Source of the DNA: Saccopteryx bilineata
Taxonomy: Eukaryota; Chordata; Mammalia; Chiroptera; Emballonuridae
Direction: 5' to 3'
Length of the DNA: 64,000 nucleotides
NCBI RefSeq assembly: GCF_036850765.1
Contig: NC_089492.1
Location: 98,723,022-98,787,021, forward strand
Position numbers and translations under genes: made by a program. The notes under the pieces were generated by a model that ran no database searches, had not been told where the DNA came from, and was given only the letters and a program-made list of their open reading frames with translations. This document shows, piece by piece, positions 19,240 to 31,219 of this stretch (its first letter is position 1; the number at the start of each line of letters is the position of its first letter).

Positions 19240-22200
19240 TTTTTTTTTTTTTTTTTTAATATAATCTTTATTTAAAGTGGACTTTCGGAAAGTCAGCCCC
19301 ACTAACCCCGTGATCCATAAAAAGTGTCTGATGGTTTAATACAGGAGTCAGAATCACACATGAGTGTAGGAGCCCGCAGGGAAGGTGGTGGGGATGCCTG
19401 CCACCATCTGGAGAACTCGGTCCTGAGTGCACAGGTATTTCAAGGAAATCAAGAGTTGTTGTTGTTTTTTGTGATTCTCCTAATTTGTGTAGTTTTGCCA
19501 CTAATTTAAATTCAAAATTAAGACATTTGTGGGCCAAACAAAACGCACCTTAAGCTGGATGGAGTCAGGTCAGCCAGCTGGCAGCCATTGTGTGACCACT
19601 GTAGCCCAAATCCCATTTCTGACGTCTCAGCCAGCTGCTGGGCTTTTAAGCACTCAGGCAACCCAACCTTCCCCGTGTTCCCCTATTCACTCTTCCTCAG
19701 GGAGCCTGGCACCACTCTGGCTGTTTGATGAAGGTGACGAAGGATATTAGTTCTCAGAATTATGAAGGCTTGCAAATCTGTCCCTACTTGGAGGCATCTC
19801 TCGTGCCAGAACATGAAACCTGGCAACATTTTTACTATTAATTGGTTTGTTCGCTTGTCGCTTACATTTAATGTCTATGAGCTATGGATCGGATGCTGTT
19901 CAAATCTGCTCAGTTTCATCCGTGAGCCTCTTCACAGTTGTCCGATGATGCCAGCTGGGCCAGGCTCTGTCTCCAGCTTGCTGCTAACCAGACTTGAGCG
20001 ATCAATACGTTCATCACTGTCTCTTCCTAGACTGCTGCCCTGGCACTGCTTACCACTTTCGGAGGCCTGACCTTATGATGTAGCCACCTCTTCTGCTCCA
20101 TCTCCACACTCTCTCCATCTTCCTCTCCCTCTCATCCCTGGAAGCCCCTTTAGTATCACAACCAACCCCTGAGGGATCCTATCTGCTTCCACGCCGTCAT
20201 CTGCTTCTGATGTCTCAAGAAGGAGCCCAGGCAATCTCCATTTCTGGAAAACGAACCTTTTCCCTGAAGTGACCACACTGGTTTTGCCACTTAGATTTTC
20301 TCACCCTTCTCGGGCCCTTGGATATTTGACCCTGGACTTGTTGCAAGATGCAGCTGCCACGCCAGGACTGACCATCATTCCCCATCCCCACTATACCACA
20401 GACCATCTGGCCCCACAAAGTCAGTGTGATGGCCCTGCTGCTCCAGGGCCATGCAAACTGTGCCAGCAGGATCTTCTAGGAGCTTGTGCATTGATCAATT
20501 AATTAACCACCTATTAATAAACAAATGAGTTGAGGCTCCCCAAGTAGCAAGTTTTAGCTTCTGCAGAGCAGACCACCCCTTCCTTTCTCACCCAGGACCT
20601 ATTGTGGGTACAAGTGCCTCCTATTAGTTCTTGGTTTATTTTGGGCACTGCAGATGCTGCCAGATGTTTACTTTTAATGTGAGGAGAGTTACACTGCTTT
20701 TGTGGTTGTGAGGAGAAAGGGGGGCTCAGGGCTACAGACAGAGCTGGCAAGGCCTTCTACAGCCCAGTCACTGGGGGCTCCTTCCCTCTCCCCTCCAGAT
20801 GTGGACCAGCTCCCACCCCATTTTGCCAAGTCAGCAGATCCAGACTATTCCAAGTATGGAAGGCCCTGCAGGCTCCAGAGCCCAGGCAGCAGCACACATG
20901 GCCCGCCATGTGGGGCGCACGTGTGTAACCGAGGTCAAGCCTGGGCTCCACTAGCCCTCGTGGCACTCTCAGAGTGGGACTACGCACCAAAGTTCCCCTC
21001 TGCCCACGACCCCTTTCAAACAGTTCCTGCCTTGACAAGACCAAAAGGCAGAATTCCCTTTTGAGGAATTTATCTGAAAATAACACTTTTGGCAGTAGGG
21101 CCATGGTAGGACCTTAAAGACTAACCTTGGAACCCCACAAAGCTTGAGTCACTTTATAGCTACAATCCTGTTGCCTGATCCCATCACAGCTTGCGCTGTC
21201 CAGTAGAATTTGTGGGGTCTTGTGATTGATCCTAAGGGGAGATGAGCTTAATGACAGAGGCCAGCACAAATACAGATGCTTCCTACCAGGTTCCAAAGTC
21301 TTCCAAAGACATGACAGGCTATCACCTACAATCTACACCCTTTGAAGGAAAGTTCCTAATCCCATATCACCTTGTGCCACCATGATCTCTGCTGCTAGAC
21401 AAGGAGTCTATTACTTTGTCCATCAACATGTCAGGTCCACCCTCCTCCTCCCTTCTGTCCTCTTGGGGTCTAATAACCTAAATGCTAAAAATATCTTCTC
21501 TTTTTCTTTTTTCTTGCTGATGCCCAGAGAGCAGAACCAAAAAGCAGAAGCTGATAACCAGCCTGTGCTCGCAAATAGAAATGGTCCTGGGAGGAGGGAG
21601 GAGGGAGGAGGGAGCAGCAGCTCCCAGCCCAGACATGCTGGAGGAGCCAGACAGAGGAGAGGTCCGGGGTAGAGCCACACATTTTTATTGAGGACTTATT
21701 GAGTGACACCATACAAATAGTATTGGCTACAACCCACATGCTGGATTACTCTGAAAATTCCTAGGAACTATACCCATCTCATTTTCGAGCTATTTATCCC
21801 AAACTCAGCAATGATTGACTGCTGGTAGGAGAAGGGGAGACTGCCTTGATAGCTTTCTCAAAAAACTTGTTTTTCTAAGAATAAGTGGGAGGTGGAATCA
21901 CAAAGTGATGTTTTAATATGAAACTGTGAACTTACCCAATTCATGCCTATATCCAGCCCCCTAAAATCCCCCTCCTTCACCATCTCCATCCCCTGAACCC
22001 CTCCACAGTATATAATTATTTAAGTAGAAATTGAAGCACTCCCAATCTGGTGCTCACCCTTCCTTCTCCTCTCCCCAAAGCTACTCTGGGGCAAGACTAA
22101 AGCCATAGTCATCTTCACCAGGAGGCCCCCCAATCTTTTCTCTCAAAGACTCCTGTGCCCCTGGACATGCCTTCTCTTCTCCTTGTCCTCATGGAGCCTC

Positions 22201-22570
22201 TGACCCTTCTAAAAAGGTAGATCCATCCATGAACAATTTATTCACACACACCTATTCTCTTTTTCAGCTCTGTTTAATAACACTACTCCCAGGTGACTGC
22301 CCTGAAAGCTTTATGGAGCCCAAGGAAGGGGGCACAAGGAAAGAGGGCTTGGGGAGGACTGGGGCATGTGTGACTCTGGTGGCCCACTCCTGAAGATGAC
22401 CAAGAGTGAGGTTATTCTATCATTCTTCTTGAAAAGAAGCAGGAAGTATCCACAGCCTTGACTGAGACTGTGGCTTTAACCTCAACCCTATGCCTATAGG
22501 TCAGTTGATCTCAGAGCAGGAAGACGTAGTTGGAGACAATAGAGAATATTTCTGGGGTCTTTGGACAGAT
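19240..22570. other. Intergenic DNA
   Basis: Begins with an 18-bp T run. Otherwise unique sequence with homeodomain-like TTGATCAATTAATTAACC at 20491-20508. Open frames at 20.7-21.1 kb look fortuitous. No gene recognised. Confidence 0.5.
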
Positions 22571-22584
22571 GTCATAGTTCACCA

Positions 22585-22855
22585 AGAAGGCACTTTGGTC
22601 TAGTGGTTATGAATATGAGCTCTAAAGTCAAGCACCTGATTCTGAATCCAGCTCCATAAATTATGCCTTATAGGACCTTATGCAGATTTATTTATATCAT
22701 TTCACCTTGGGTTTATCATCTATGAAAAGGGGATGTAATAGTACTTCCCTTATAGGGTTATTGTGAGGTACACATAGAGAAATGTTGGTAAATCATGGAG
22801 CCTGTCACATCATAAATCCTCAGTGAACATTAAGGATTATTATCATTATTGCCTC
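22585..22855 (+). repeat. MIR SINE, near full length
   Basis: TTTGGTCTAGTGGTTATGAA, GATTCTGAATCCAGCTCC, TTTATCATCTATGAAAAGGG, GGGTTATTGTGAGGTACACA and TATTATCATTATTG follow the MIR consensus order end to end. Confidence 0.88.
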
Positions 22856-22864
22856 TTGTTATTG

Positions 22865-23625
22865 GGTTCAAGACCTGACTCTCTCCAAGAGGTCCTGAGG
22901 GAAGATGGCCACTTTCTGGGGGGTCAGTATGTCAGGGTCCTATCCAGGCTGCCCCAGCTCAGTATTCAGCTAGATGTGGCTCAGTATGTGCAGCGGATGA
23001 GGCAGGCTGGGGGGTCTGGGACCACAGAGGACCACCCATCGGGCTGCAGAAGGTGCTGGCAGGACGGGCTCAGCTGCAGCTGCTGGGCAGCCATCCAGGG
23101 TGACAGGCAGAATGCAGTGTGCAAGGATGGGGAGCCAGACAACAGGTGGCAGCACAGCAACAGTTAACAGCACTGTGGGCACAGGAATGGCAGGTCTTCC
23201 TGCATCTGGTGACAGGGTGTCCCCACCAGCAGGTGGGCCACAGCAATGGGGCCATCCCAGGGTGGTATTCTAAATACAAGAAGGCAGAAAGCATCAGGAA
23301 AGTCTATCAGCATCCTGCCAAGGCTAGATCCGGTGGGGAGGGGCCACAGAGAGCAAAGCAGGGCCCCAGGCCTGGAAGGACAGACAGGCTATCAAGACAA
23401 GAAAGGCTGCAGGCCCGGGACACAGGGAGAAGAGGCATTGCCAGAACACAACCTCCAGCCTGCAGGAGGGGCTGACAATGGGGCAGGTCCTGACGTGGTC
23501 CAGCCCGCTGCCCCTGGGCTAAGTCCAAGCTGAGTGGCAAGGCAATCGGGGCAGGCCTAGGACTGTGCTGTCCCCACGACCAGGGCACAGGAGAGGGAAG
23601 CTGGAGGTCACTATGGGGCAACTCC
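22865..23625. other. GC-rich block of unknown origin
   Basis: About 750 bp of GC-rich, CAG/CTG-rich sequence directly after a MIR and before a CT repeat, in AT-richer surroundings. Frames of 114-118 codons are open on the + strand (22823-23167 and 23119-23475) and 104 codons on the minus. I recognise no protein. It could be a decayed retrocopy, a lncRNA exon or unique non-coding DNA. Confidence 0.35.
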
Positions 23626-23629
23626 TCTC

Positions 23630-25610
23630 CTCTCTCTCTCTCTGTCTCTTTCTTTCAATCACACACTAAGAGACACAAACATACATTCTCTTCAGTTTTC
23701 CTGATTCTTGCCCTTTGGCCTGTTTTTTCTCCCCTAGATCCTACTTGTTGATAAGGAAGCACCAAAAGTGACAGGATCAACTTTTGTTTTAATGAAAAGC
23801 CCAGTCTATCAGGCTCATACTGGTTCCCCTGGTGGTGACAGGTCTGGCGAGTGACAGGTCTCTAGCTTCTGCTCTGTGCCCCAGTGGGAGAGGTGACCTG
23901 TAGTGGCAGACACAGCTGGAGAGAGCTGGATCCCAGCAGAGAAAGAAGGGTGAGGGTCCCTATATCCTCTCACTCGCGTTCAGCTCCCATGTATCTCTTT
24001 CTTAGGGTCAGCTAACAACTCCTCCATAAACTGTTCTGGACCAATGTCTTGCCAATGACCCCAAACACTTTGTCTTAGTGACCAAGTGACCTTGAGATCA
24101 AGGCTCAAGTTCCATCTACTCACAGACATGGAAACCTAACCCATATCCATCATGTAAACCATTAAGCCTCCACACTTGTGCATCTACATTAATTGGCCCC
24201 TGAGCCTCATATAAACACATGTATTTATACTGTTTCTCAACCCACAAATATATTCTTCATCACTAACCTCCAAAACATAAGGCATAAGCAGTGAGAGTGG
24301 GCACTACTCAGGGATCTCAAAAGAACAGAAAGTACCCCTCAGCTTCTGGGCACATTAGCCACACATTAGTCCCTTTAGCGGCCCGGGCTGAGCCTCTTTC
24401 TCCCTAGCAAGGTGGTCTGCGAAGCAAATGCCCTGGACTTGGTGACCGCAGGCCAGGCTGCCTTCTCAGTTTGCTCTCAGCTCTAGAACAAGGTTTCTGG
24501 TGTACATAACATACAGGTCCACCTGGACATGAGCTCCATAGAATCTGTCTGGAACCAGGGTCACAGGACCTTTCCTTGCTGCCACGACTTCCTGGGCACA
24601 TAAAAGGCAGATAACCTATGCTATCAGTCAGAGGAAATTTAACAGAAGAGGTTTAGCTAGGTGATAAAAGAGCTAAGAAGCCACCTACAGGATGATAAAC
24701 CAATGTACAGAGGAGTAACAGCAAGGAGCCACTTCTGACCCAGGGCTAGAGAGAGAAAAGAAAGAAAAAGTTACCCAAGTCCAAAGCCAGGGCTCCTCAG
24801 TGGGAATTAAAATCACAACAAGAGGGGTCATCTGATGTGAGCCATGAAGTGCCGCGACCAGCTCAGCAGTGGGTATGCACGAAAGGAAGGTGCTGCAGGA
24901 CTTAAGAAAAAACACACAAGACACAAGACACAGAAAAGATGGGTACAGGGGACTCCCATCCTCCAGGACTGAGAGCCTAGATCTCTGCAGCCTCATCGTA
25001 TTTACTTGTCTCTTTGCTCATAAAACAAAATAGTAGAGCCTGGTTCAAATTAGTCTACAATGGATTCAGGTGCAGAGAAAGATGACCAACCGATGTCCCC
25101 CAGATATGTAGGAAAATGGCTATAGGGATCAGCTGCTTCCTATAAACAATCACAGTAGTGCTTGCCTGTGCAGCGTTCTGCCCCTGCAGGACTTGGCGTT
25201 ACGAAGTCCACACCAAAGACTTGTCTCAAGGCTGCAGTTTAATCTCTCAGCCATTTTCCTACAGAGAAGAGATCCAAATTCTGCCAAAGACACCACAGGA
25301 AGCAGAAAGTAACACCGAACTTCCCCCTCCTACTGCCTCCTAATCTTCTGCCAACAACCCCCCTCCCTGATTGACCTTGGCTGGAAGCCAAAGGGCAAAG
25401 AGACTATGAAATGTAGTTGTGTAGAGCAGCCCTTAAAGGTCAAGAAACCAATCTGAAAGCAAACAGGCAACTGACCAGGACCAGCCAAGAATGATGACCC
25501 ACTGGGGCTTGGATGGGCTACTTGCAAGCTGTCTCTGTTTTAGAGAAATACTAGAACCAGCCCCCCAGCGAGCAGCATCCTCAGTATTCCTCTACCTCGG
25601 ATGCTCTATT
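23630..25610. other. Intergenic DNA
   Basis: A short CT repeat at 23630-23655, then unique sequence. No exon or clear repeat recognised. Confidence 0.5.
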
Positions 25611-25625
25611 AACTGTGCACAATCA

Positions 25626-26066
25626 GCCTGACCAGTAGGTGGCACAATGGATAGAGTGTCGGACTGGGACACAGAGGACCCAGGTTTGAAACTCTGAGGT
25701 CACCAGCTTGAGAACGGGCTCATCCAGCTTGAGAGTGGGCTCACCAGCTTGAGCATGGGGTCGCTGGCTTAAGCATGAGATCACAGACATGATCCCATCA
25801 TCACTGACTTGAACCCAAAGGTCACTGGCTTGAAGCCCAAGGTTGCTGGCTTGAGCAACGGGTCACTAGCTCTGCTGGAGCCCCCCCACCCCTGCCCCAG
25901 TCAAGGCACATATGAGAAAGCAATCAATGAACAACTAAAGAGCTGCAATGAAGAATTGATGTTTCTCATCTCTCTCCTCTCCTGTCTGTCTGTCCTATCT
26001 GTCCCTCTCTCTGTCTCTCTCTCTATCTCTGTCACACACACACAAAACAAACAAACAAAAACAACT
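25626..26066 (+). mobile_element. Long tRNA-derived bat SINE with repeated internal modules
   Basis: Head GCCTGACCAGTAGGTGGCAC, then repeated modules of the type GGTCACTGGCTTGAGC (at least seven), then GTCAAGGCACATATGAGAAA, AACAACTAAAG and a CT-rich, (CA)n, A-rich tail. Short duplications CACAATCAG at 25618-25626 and 26068-26076 flank it. Confidence 0.85.
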
Positions 26067-26255
26067 ACACAATCAGAAGGTAATTTTGCATATTTGTCAC
26101 AGCAGGAAACCAGACATTGTAAAGAGGTGGTGCCCTCCCTCAGGGGTTTTCCAGCCTTATGCCCTAGTTAGGGGCTGGGCTGGGTCCAAGCACTAGGGGG
26201 TTGTAGCTATTTGGAAAAGGTATGTCCTGTGCTTCTGGGAATGGTATCTGACTGG

Positions 26256-26275
26256 GGACTAGCAGGGGGCACTGT
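26256..26275. promoter_or_regulatory. CTCF-like motif
   Basis: CTAGCAGGGGGCACTGT closely follows the CTCF core CCASYAGRKGGCRS. Lies in unique DNA between two SINEs. Binding is inferred. Confidence 0.45.
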
Positions 26276-26321
26276 CCAGAGCACCAGTGCACTCAGCATG
26301 CTCCTTAGAAAAGATCAGAGA

Positions 26322-26718
26322 GGCCCTGGCCGGTTGGCTCAGTGGTAGAGCGTCAGCCTGGCGTGCAGGAGTCCCAGGTTTAATTCCCAGCCAGGGCACA
26401 CAGGAGAAGCACCCATCTGCTTCTCCACCCTTCCCCCTCTCCTTCCTCTCTGTTTCTCTCTTCCCCTCCCGCAGCCAAGGCTCCATTGGAGCAAAGTTGG
26501 CCCGGGCGCTGAGGATGGCTCTGTGGCCTCTGCCTCAGGCGCTAGAATGGTTCTGGTCGCAACAGAGTAACGCCCCAGATGGGCGGAACATCACCCCCCT
26601 GGTGGGCATGCCGGGTGGATCCCGGTCGGGCGCATGCGGAAGTCTGTCTGACTGCCTCCCCATTTCCAACTTCAGAAAAATAAAAAAAATTTAAAAAATA
26701 AAAAAAAGGAAAAAAAAT
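26322..26718 (+). mobile_element. Rhin-1-like SINE
   Basis: tRNA-like head GGCCCTGGCCGGTTGGCTCA with a B-box-like GGTTTAATTCC, then TCCATTGGAGCAAAGTTGG, a GGTCGCAACAGAG module, a degraded CTCF-like CACCCCCCTGGTGGGC at 26592-26607, GGATCCCGGTCGGGCGCATG, and a TTCAGAAAAATAAAA tail. About 3 kb upstream lies no coding sequence it could disrupt. Confidence 0.92.
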
Positions 26719-26844
26719 TATTTAAAATTTCAAGATGAAGACAACAGAGCATTACACCAAGCACAGAACTCTTCTAAGCGTGGGACCCTGTGGGGCTGCA
26801 CTATTCACACACCCATGGAGCCAGCCCTGGCCCGGTGTGGTACA

Positions 26845-27372
26845 AATGGTAGTTTGCCTCCAAAGATGCCACCATCAATTCCTTGCCTCCTTGTGCCGCA
26901 AACCACTACCACATCAAGAGGTGGAATGTAATTCCCCTCCACTGAGTCTGGACTTGACCAATAGAACACAATGGAAATTACATTCTTGTAGCTCCAAGAC
27001 TAGGCCATAAGAAACCTTGCAGGTTCTGCCTGGGCCTTGTGGATGCTTGTTCTTGGCACACTCTCTCAGAATGCAGCCAGCACGCTGTGAGAAACCCGAG
27101 CCACCTGGAGAAACCACAAGTGAGTCAGTGACCCGGCTGAGCTCCCCGGGGAGCGGACAGTCCTGTGAGTGAGCCACCTTGATCACCAGCCCTAGTAAGC
27201 CTTCATGTGACTGCAGCTCCAACAACATCTGACTGCAACTATAATAAAACCAAAGCAAGAACCACCTAGCCAAGCCTAGGCAACCACAGAACTATGAAAA
27301 ATAACCATAAATTGTTGTTTCAAACCACTAAATTTTGTAGTGGTTTGTCATAAAACAATAGATAACTGGGAC
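26845..27372 (+). mobile_element. MLT1-type MaLR solo LTR
   Basis: AGAATGCAGCCAGCACGCTG, GTGAGTGAGCCACCTTGATC, TGTGACTGCAGCTCC, CATCTGACTGCAACTATAAT and the end AAACCACTAAATTTTGTAGT then CAATAGATAACTGGGACA match the 3' half and terminus of ERVL-MaLR MLT1 LTRs. No internal region seen. Confidence 0.8.
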
Positions 27373-27384
27373 ATGCTCCAAGGA

Positions 27385-29480
27385 GTGACAATGTGAACGG
27401 CTGGGTTTGTATGTCATGACAGTATTGGCTGAGCACATAGTAGGAACTCACTAGGGGCTGACTGCCCTTCCTGACCACTGGTGTGCTAGCCCCAGCCATG
27501 CAGACCCCCTGATTCAGGACGTGCCCTCCCACTGATGGATGCCTTTTGCGATAAACTATTTGCCATCTGGCTTCAACCTGACATCACCCTGGCTGGTGAG
27601 GATGCGGATACTGCTGTCTCCAGAGATTCATGACCACTTCCTCCCGCCCCATCCCTACCCTTCCTATCTCAGGAAATGAAAAGTGATATTTCCCTGGGGC
27701 CAATTTACCCATAGCAACATAACAGGATTTCCAAAACCAATCTCACAGCCAGTTCCAATATCTGTCTTTACTCTAATAATACAGATGCTGCACCTGCCTC
27801 CAGATTCCGTCTTCTGCTCTTGTGTTTGTTCGTTTGTTTCTGCAGGGTCTTTAAACATCTGATGAAATATCACGCTTCAGATGAAAAGTTCTGAAGGTGG
27901 AAGATTATCAGCTTTTTTACTTTCATCAGCCCTCTTCTCTGCTCAGCACCTTTGTGAGTCCTCTATTTTCTCTCTCCTCACCCCACCCCGCCCTTGCCTC
28001 CCAGAAGTTCTCTGTGCCCTGTGAGTTCCTCTCCGAGTCACCAGTCACACCATCCTCTCTCTGAGAACCCTGACCTGGGCAGCTGCAAGAAGAGGATCTC
28101 ACGTCAGCATGCAGCCTGAGGTTGACCAAAGGTGGAGGGGCCAGGGTTCCCTCTATGTCAGCTGACAAAGACAGCTCTGAGATTGCAGGATAACATGACA
28201 CTCCCTCCCTATGATGCTCCTGCCCACATGGCCCCACTCCTCATAACACCAGCTCCCCCAAAATTCACCACTCCCTGCAGTGGGTGAAAAATAGTGTAGG
28301 CAAAATCAAATGACCAGATATCTAAGACATTAAGGCTGAGATGTGTAATCACAGGGGGTCCTAAGCCCAAGTCTCCTACCAACTGCCCCCACTGTCCCTT
28401 AGAAAAACAAAAGCATGCAGTGGTGACCCAGGACATTGTTAGCCTGCACAGCCCGAACCTTATTTTCATTTTGTGAACATCGCCACTTGAGAGATCTTGG
28501 CTGCAGGATAGGTCTCCAAGTAGTTATCATGTACTACATTACTTGCAAGTAGCGTGTTCACCTACCAGGTGAGTGGTGGTCTCAAGGCCAACAAGAATTT
28601 GGCAGCAGGAAACATTTTTGAGATAATGAGCAACTTTTTTCTTCCCAAGAGCTCCGTTCTGTCCTCCCACCCATCCACCCCACCCCCAACTCCTATTCAA
28701 GCAAAAAAGGGCTGTTCTATGTTTTCAGCCCCAGGGGAGGATGTGTTAGGGAGAACAAGGAAAACACAAGCTTTGATGTCTGGGCAAGAGTAAGATATTT
28801 AAGAGAAACAGCTTAAGTGAGAGCAGGGCCTCTCTCCACCTATCCTCTTTTCTTCCCAAAAATAAACAGGAAGCGTCCTCTGAAATAGCGTGGGGAGGAC
28901 GGAGGTAGGGAGGATGGTGTGGACAGAGAGGCTGGTGGGCCCCTGATGTAAAGGGTGCACGAGATGTGAAAAGAGCATGCCAGCAAAGAACCTCTCTGAG
29001 GGCTACCGCTGGCACTCAGAACCCTGGGCAGTGGCCGCCACCAGCACCTGGGGACCCTGTGGCTGTCTTTCCTGATGGGCTCACCAGTAACTCTTCTTTT
29101 CATAGCAGCCAACCAGAATGGAAGCCATACTTTGCAGTCTCCCCATCCAAGTCACCTCCACCCAGCCCCACAATGTCCCAGGACACCTGGATCCTCAGGA
29201 AAAAAGAAATTGGGTCCTCAATCCCCACTATTATTACCACCCCACACATACCTACTGAGAGGCAGCTTAAAACATCCCCCACCACCTGTGAGCTGGAAAA
29301 GGATGAAACACAAACTGATTATTTGTAAGGTGGCAGGCTTTTCTGTGCCTTCACTTTTGGGGGGATAGAGCAGGCCTGCAAATTCCTTCCGCCCATTCTT
29401 AAAACCTGGACTCAGACTTAGTCTCCCTGCCAAGCCTTTCCTTCCAGCCCTGCTCAGCATCATAGAGCAGTTCATCTTTC
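27385..29480. other. Intergenic DNA
   Basis: Unique sequence. The 120-codon frame at 28966-29328 and the 103-codon minus frame at 27926-28237 have no recognisable motif or splice support. Confidence 0.5.
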
Positions 29481-29484
29481 CTCA

Positions 29485-29675
29485 GTGCTCCATCTGCAAC
29501 CTCTTCTCCTTCCTATCATTCCACTATTACACTGTGTTATAATCATTAACTAGCAGGTCTACATCGATTACTGGACTGGAGCATCTTGGGATCAGGGCCC
29601 AAGTCTTACTCATTTTTGCATGCCATCTAATTGACACATAATAGACACTAAATTAATGTTTCTCTACTTAAATTG
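29485..29675 (+). repeat. L2 LINE 3' fragment
   Basis: CTTCTCCTTCCTATCATTCC through GACTGGAGCATCTTGGGATC and ACACATAATAGACACTAAAT follows the 3' end of L2. Confidence 0.6.
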
Positions 29676-30019
29676 AATTGTCTACCCAGTTCTCTTTTTA
29701 AAATGAAAAACAGAATTCCTCATTAAAGCCGCTCCAGAGTAAAGGAGGTTGTCCTAAAGAACAAGCAACTATGAAAGCACAATTTGGAAAGTCATCACCA
29801 GGGTTCACCTGTTCCTACACACTGCTTCATGTTTTCTCAAGCAGCTGCTCGAGCCTTCTCACTTTGATTCTGCTGTCCCAGACAGAGCCCTGGTCTTACC
29901 CCTAAGTCCCTCATTCTGGACTCTGGCCAGGGTCTTGCCTCTGATCTCATTGAAAAGATTGAGAATGTCTCATCTCTCTGCCTCAATATCTCTGAAACAA
30001 CTGGCAGTGTGAGAGAAAA

Positions 30020-30205
30020 GGGGAAGCCTTATAAAATTTTCTTGGGTTGTCATTTGGTGATGGGTATCAAAATTATTCATGTGCATAACCTTTGACCTAG
30101 CTACTGAACTTCTAAATTTTTATTCTAAAAAAAGGAATGGACAAGTGCACCAAGAAATCCACTAAGATGTTCTTTGCAGTGTTGTTTATAAAACATACCC
30201 TCTGA
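30020..30205 (+). repeat. L1M 3' UTR fragment
   Basis: TAACCTTTGACCTAGCTACT, TTCTAAATTTTTATTCTAAA and TTCTTTGCAGTGTTGTTTAT follow the L1M 3' UTR order. Confidence 0.65.
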
Positions 30206-30689
30206 GCCTTGTTTCTATACCATCTTTACTTTCCAGGTTTCAGCTACTCTGGCTTCCTTTCAGTTTCTTTTTCTTCTCCCTCTCTCTCAGATATCTCCAA
30301 AGTCCCCACATCCCACTCGAAAGTCCTCTAATCTGTGTCTCTTGCCCCATTCCAATTTCTTCAACCTCATTTGGACTCTCCACAAGCCTCCTAACCTCAA
30401 TCAAACTGGCCCCGTTCAAGAGAAAGCACCTTTGTGAAGGGCACCAAGAATAGGACTTGTGAAGGACCACTCCAGTGGTGAGCAAAGAGCCTCTTAGGTG
30501 GGCTTGCTGACTCCTGGCCCCCGAGTGTCTCTAACTCCCATTCTGGCTATACCACTCAGCCTAAGCCTAGGCAAAATTCTTCTCTTCTGAGTTTACCTAA
30601 AACAGATTGGAATTTTTCAAAAGAACTTTAGTGGGCTTTTGGGGGGGTGGAAGTGGCAGAGGGAGATAAATTCTGATACATGAAACATA

Positions 30690-31027
30690 AGAAAGAAAAA
30701 AAGGAACGGAGGGAGGGAGGGAGGGAGGGAGGGAGGGAGGGAGGAAGGAAGGAAGGAAGGAAGGAAGGAAGGAAGGAAGGAAGGAAGGAAGGAAGGAAGG
30801 AAGGAAGGAAAGAGAAGGGAGGGGAGGGAAGGGGAGGGGAGGGAAGGGGAAGGGAAAGGAAGGGAAGGGAAGGGGAAGGGAAAGGAAGGGAAGGGAAGGG
30901 AAGGGAAGGGAAAGGAAGGGAAGGGAAGGGAAGGGAAGGGAAGGGAAGGGAAGGGAAGGGAAGGGAAGGGAAGGGAAGGGAAGGGAAGGGAAGGGAAGGG
31001 CAAAGGGAGAAAGAAAGAAAGAAAGAA
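30690..31027. repeat. Long purine tract (GGGA/GGAA/GGGAA)n
   Basis: More than 330 bp with almost only A and G on the + strand. It begins as (GGGA)n, changes to about 20 units of GGAA (30742-30811), then to an irregular mix and a long run of GGGAA pentamers to about 30999. Three tract types in succession suggest stepwise repeat expansion. The open frames across it are repeat artefacts. Confidence 0.97.
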
Positions 31028-31219
31028 TTGAGTTTGTGTGTTTCCTATTTTAAAATAATGACCACCTTGCAAGACACCTCTACCTGGTAAAGCTCACAAA
31101 ACACCCACACCCTGGCTCCCTGCCCTTCAGCCTGTGTGCACACAGCCACTTCTAGTCCCCACTGGGACAAATGGTGACCTTGAGTGAATAATGGAAATCA
31201 CACCTTTCTTTGTGGTTGT

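Noticed and set aside
26322..26395. tRNA genes at SINE heads (also 44425, 46410, 49646, 56616 and others)
   Set aside because: A and B box-like sequences are present, but each is continuous with a SINE body and tail and the cloverleaf is incomplete; these are SINE promoters.
30690..31027. CRISPR-like array
   Set aside because: Contiguous short tandem units without spacers in a mammalian genome.
30617..31090. 136- and 151-codon frames at the purine tract
   Set aside because: Translations of a microsatellite (Lys/Arg/Glu/Gly or Phe/Pro/Ser runs).
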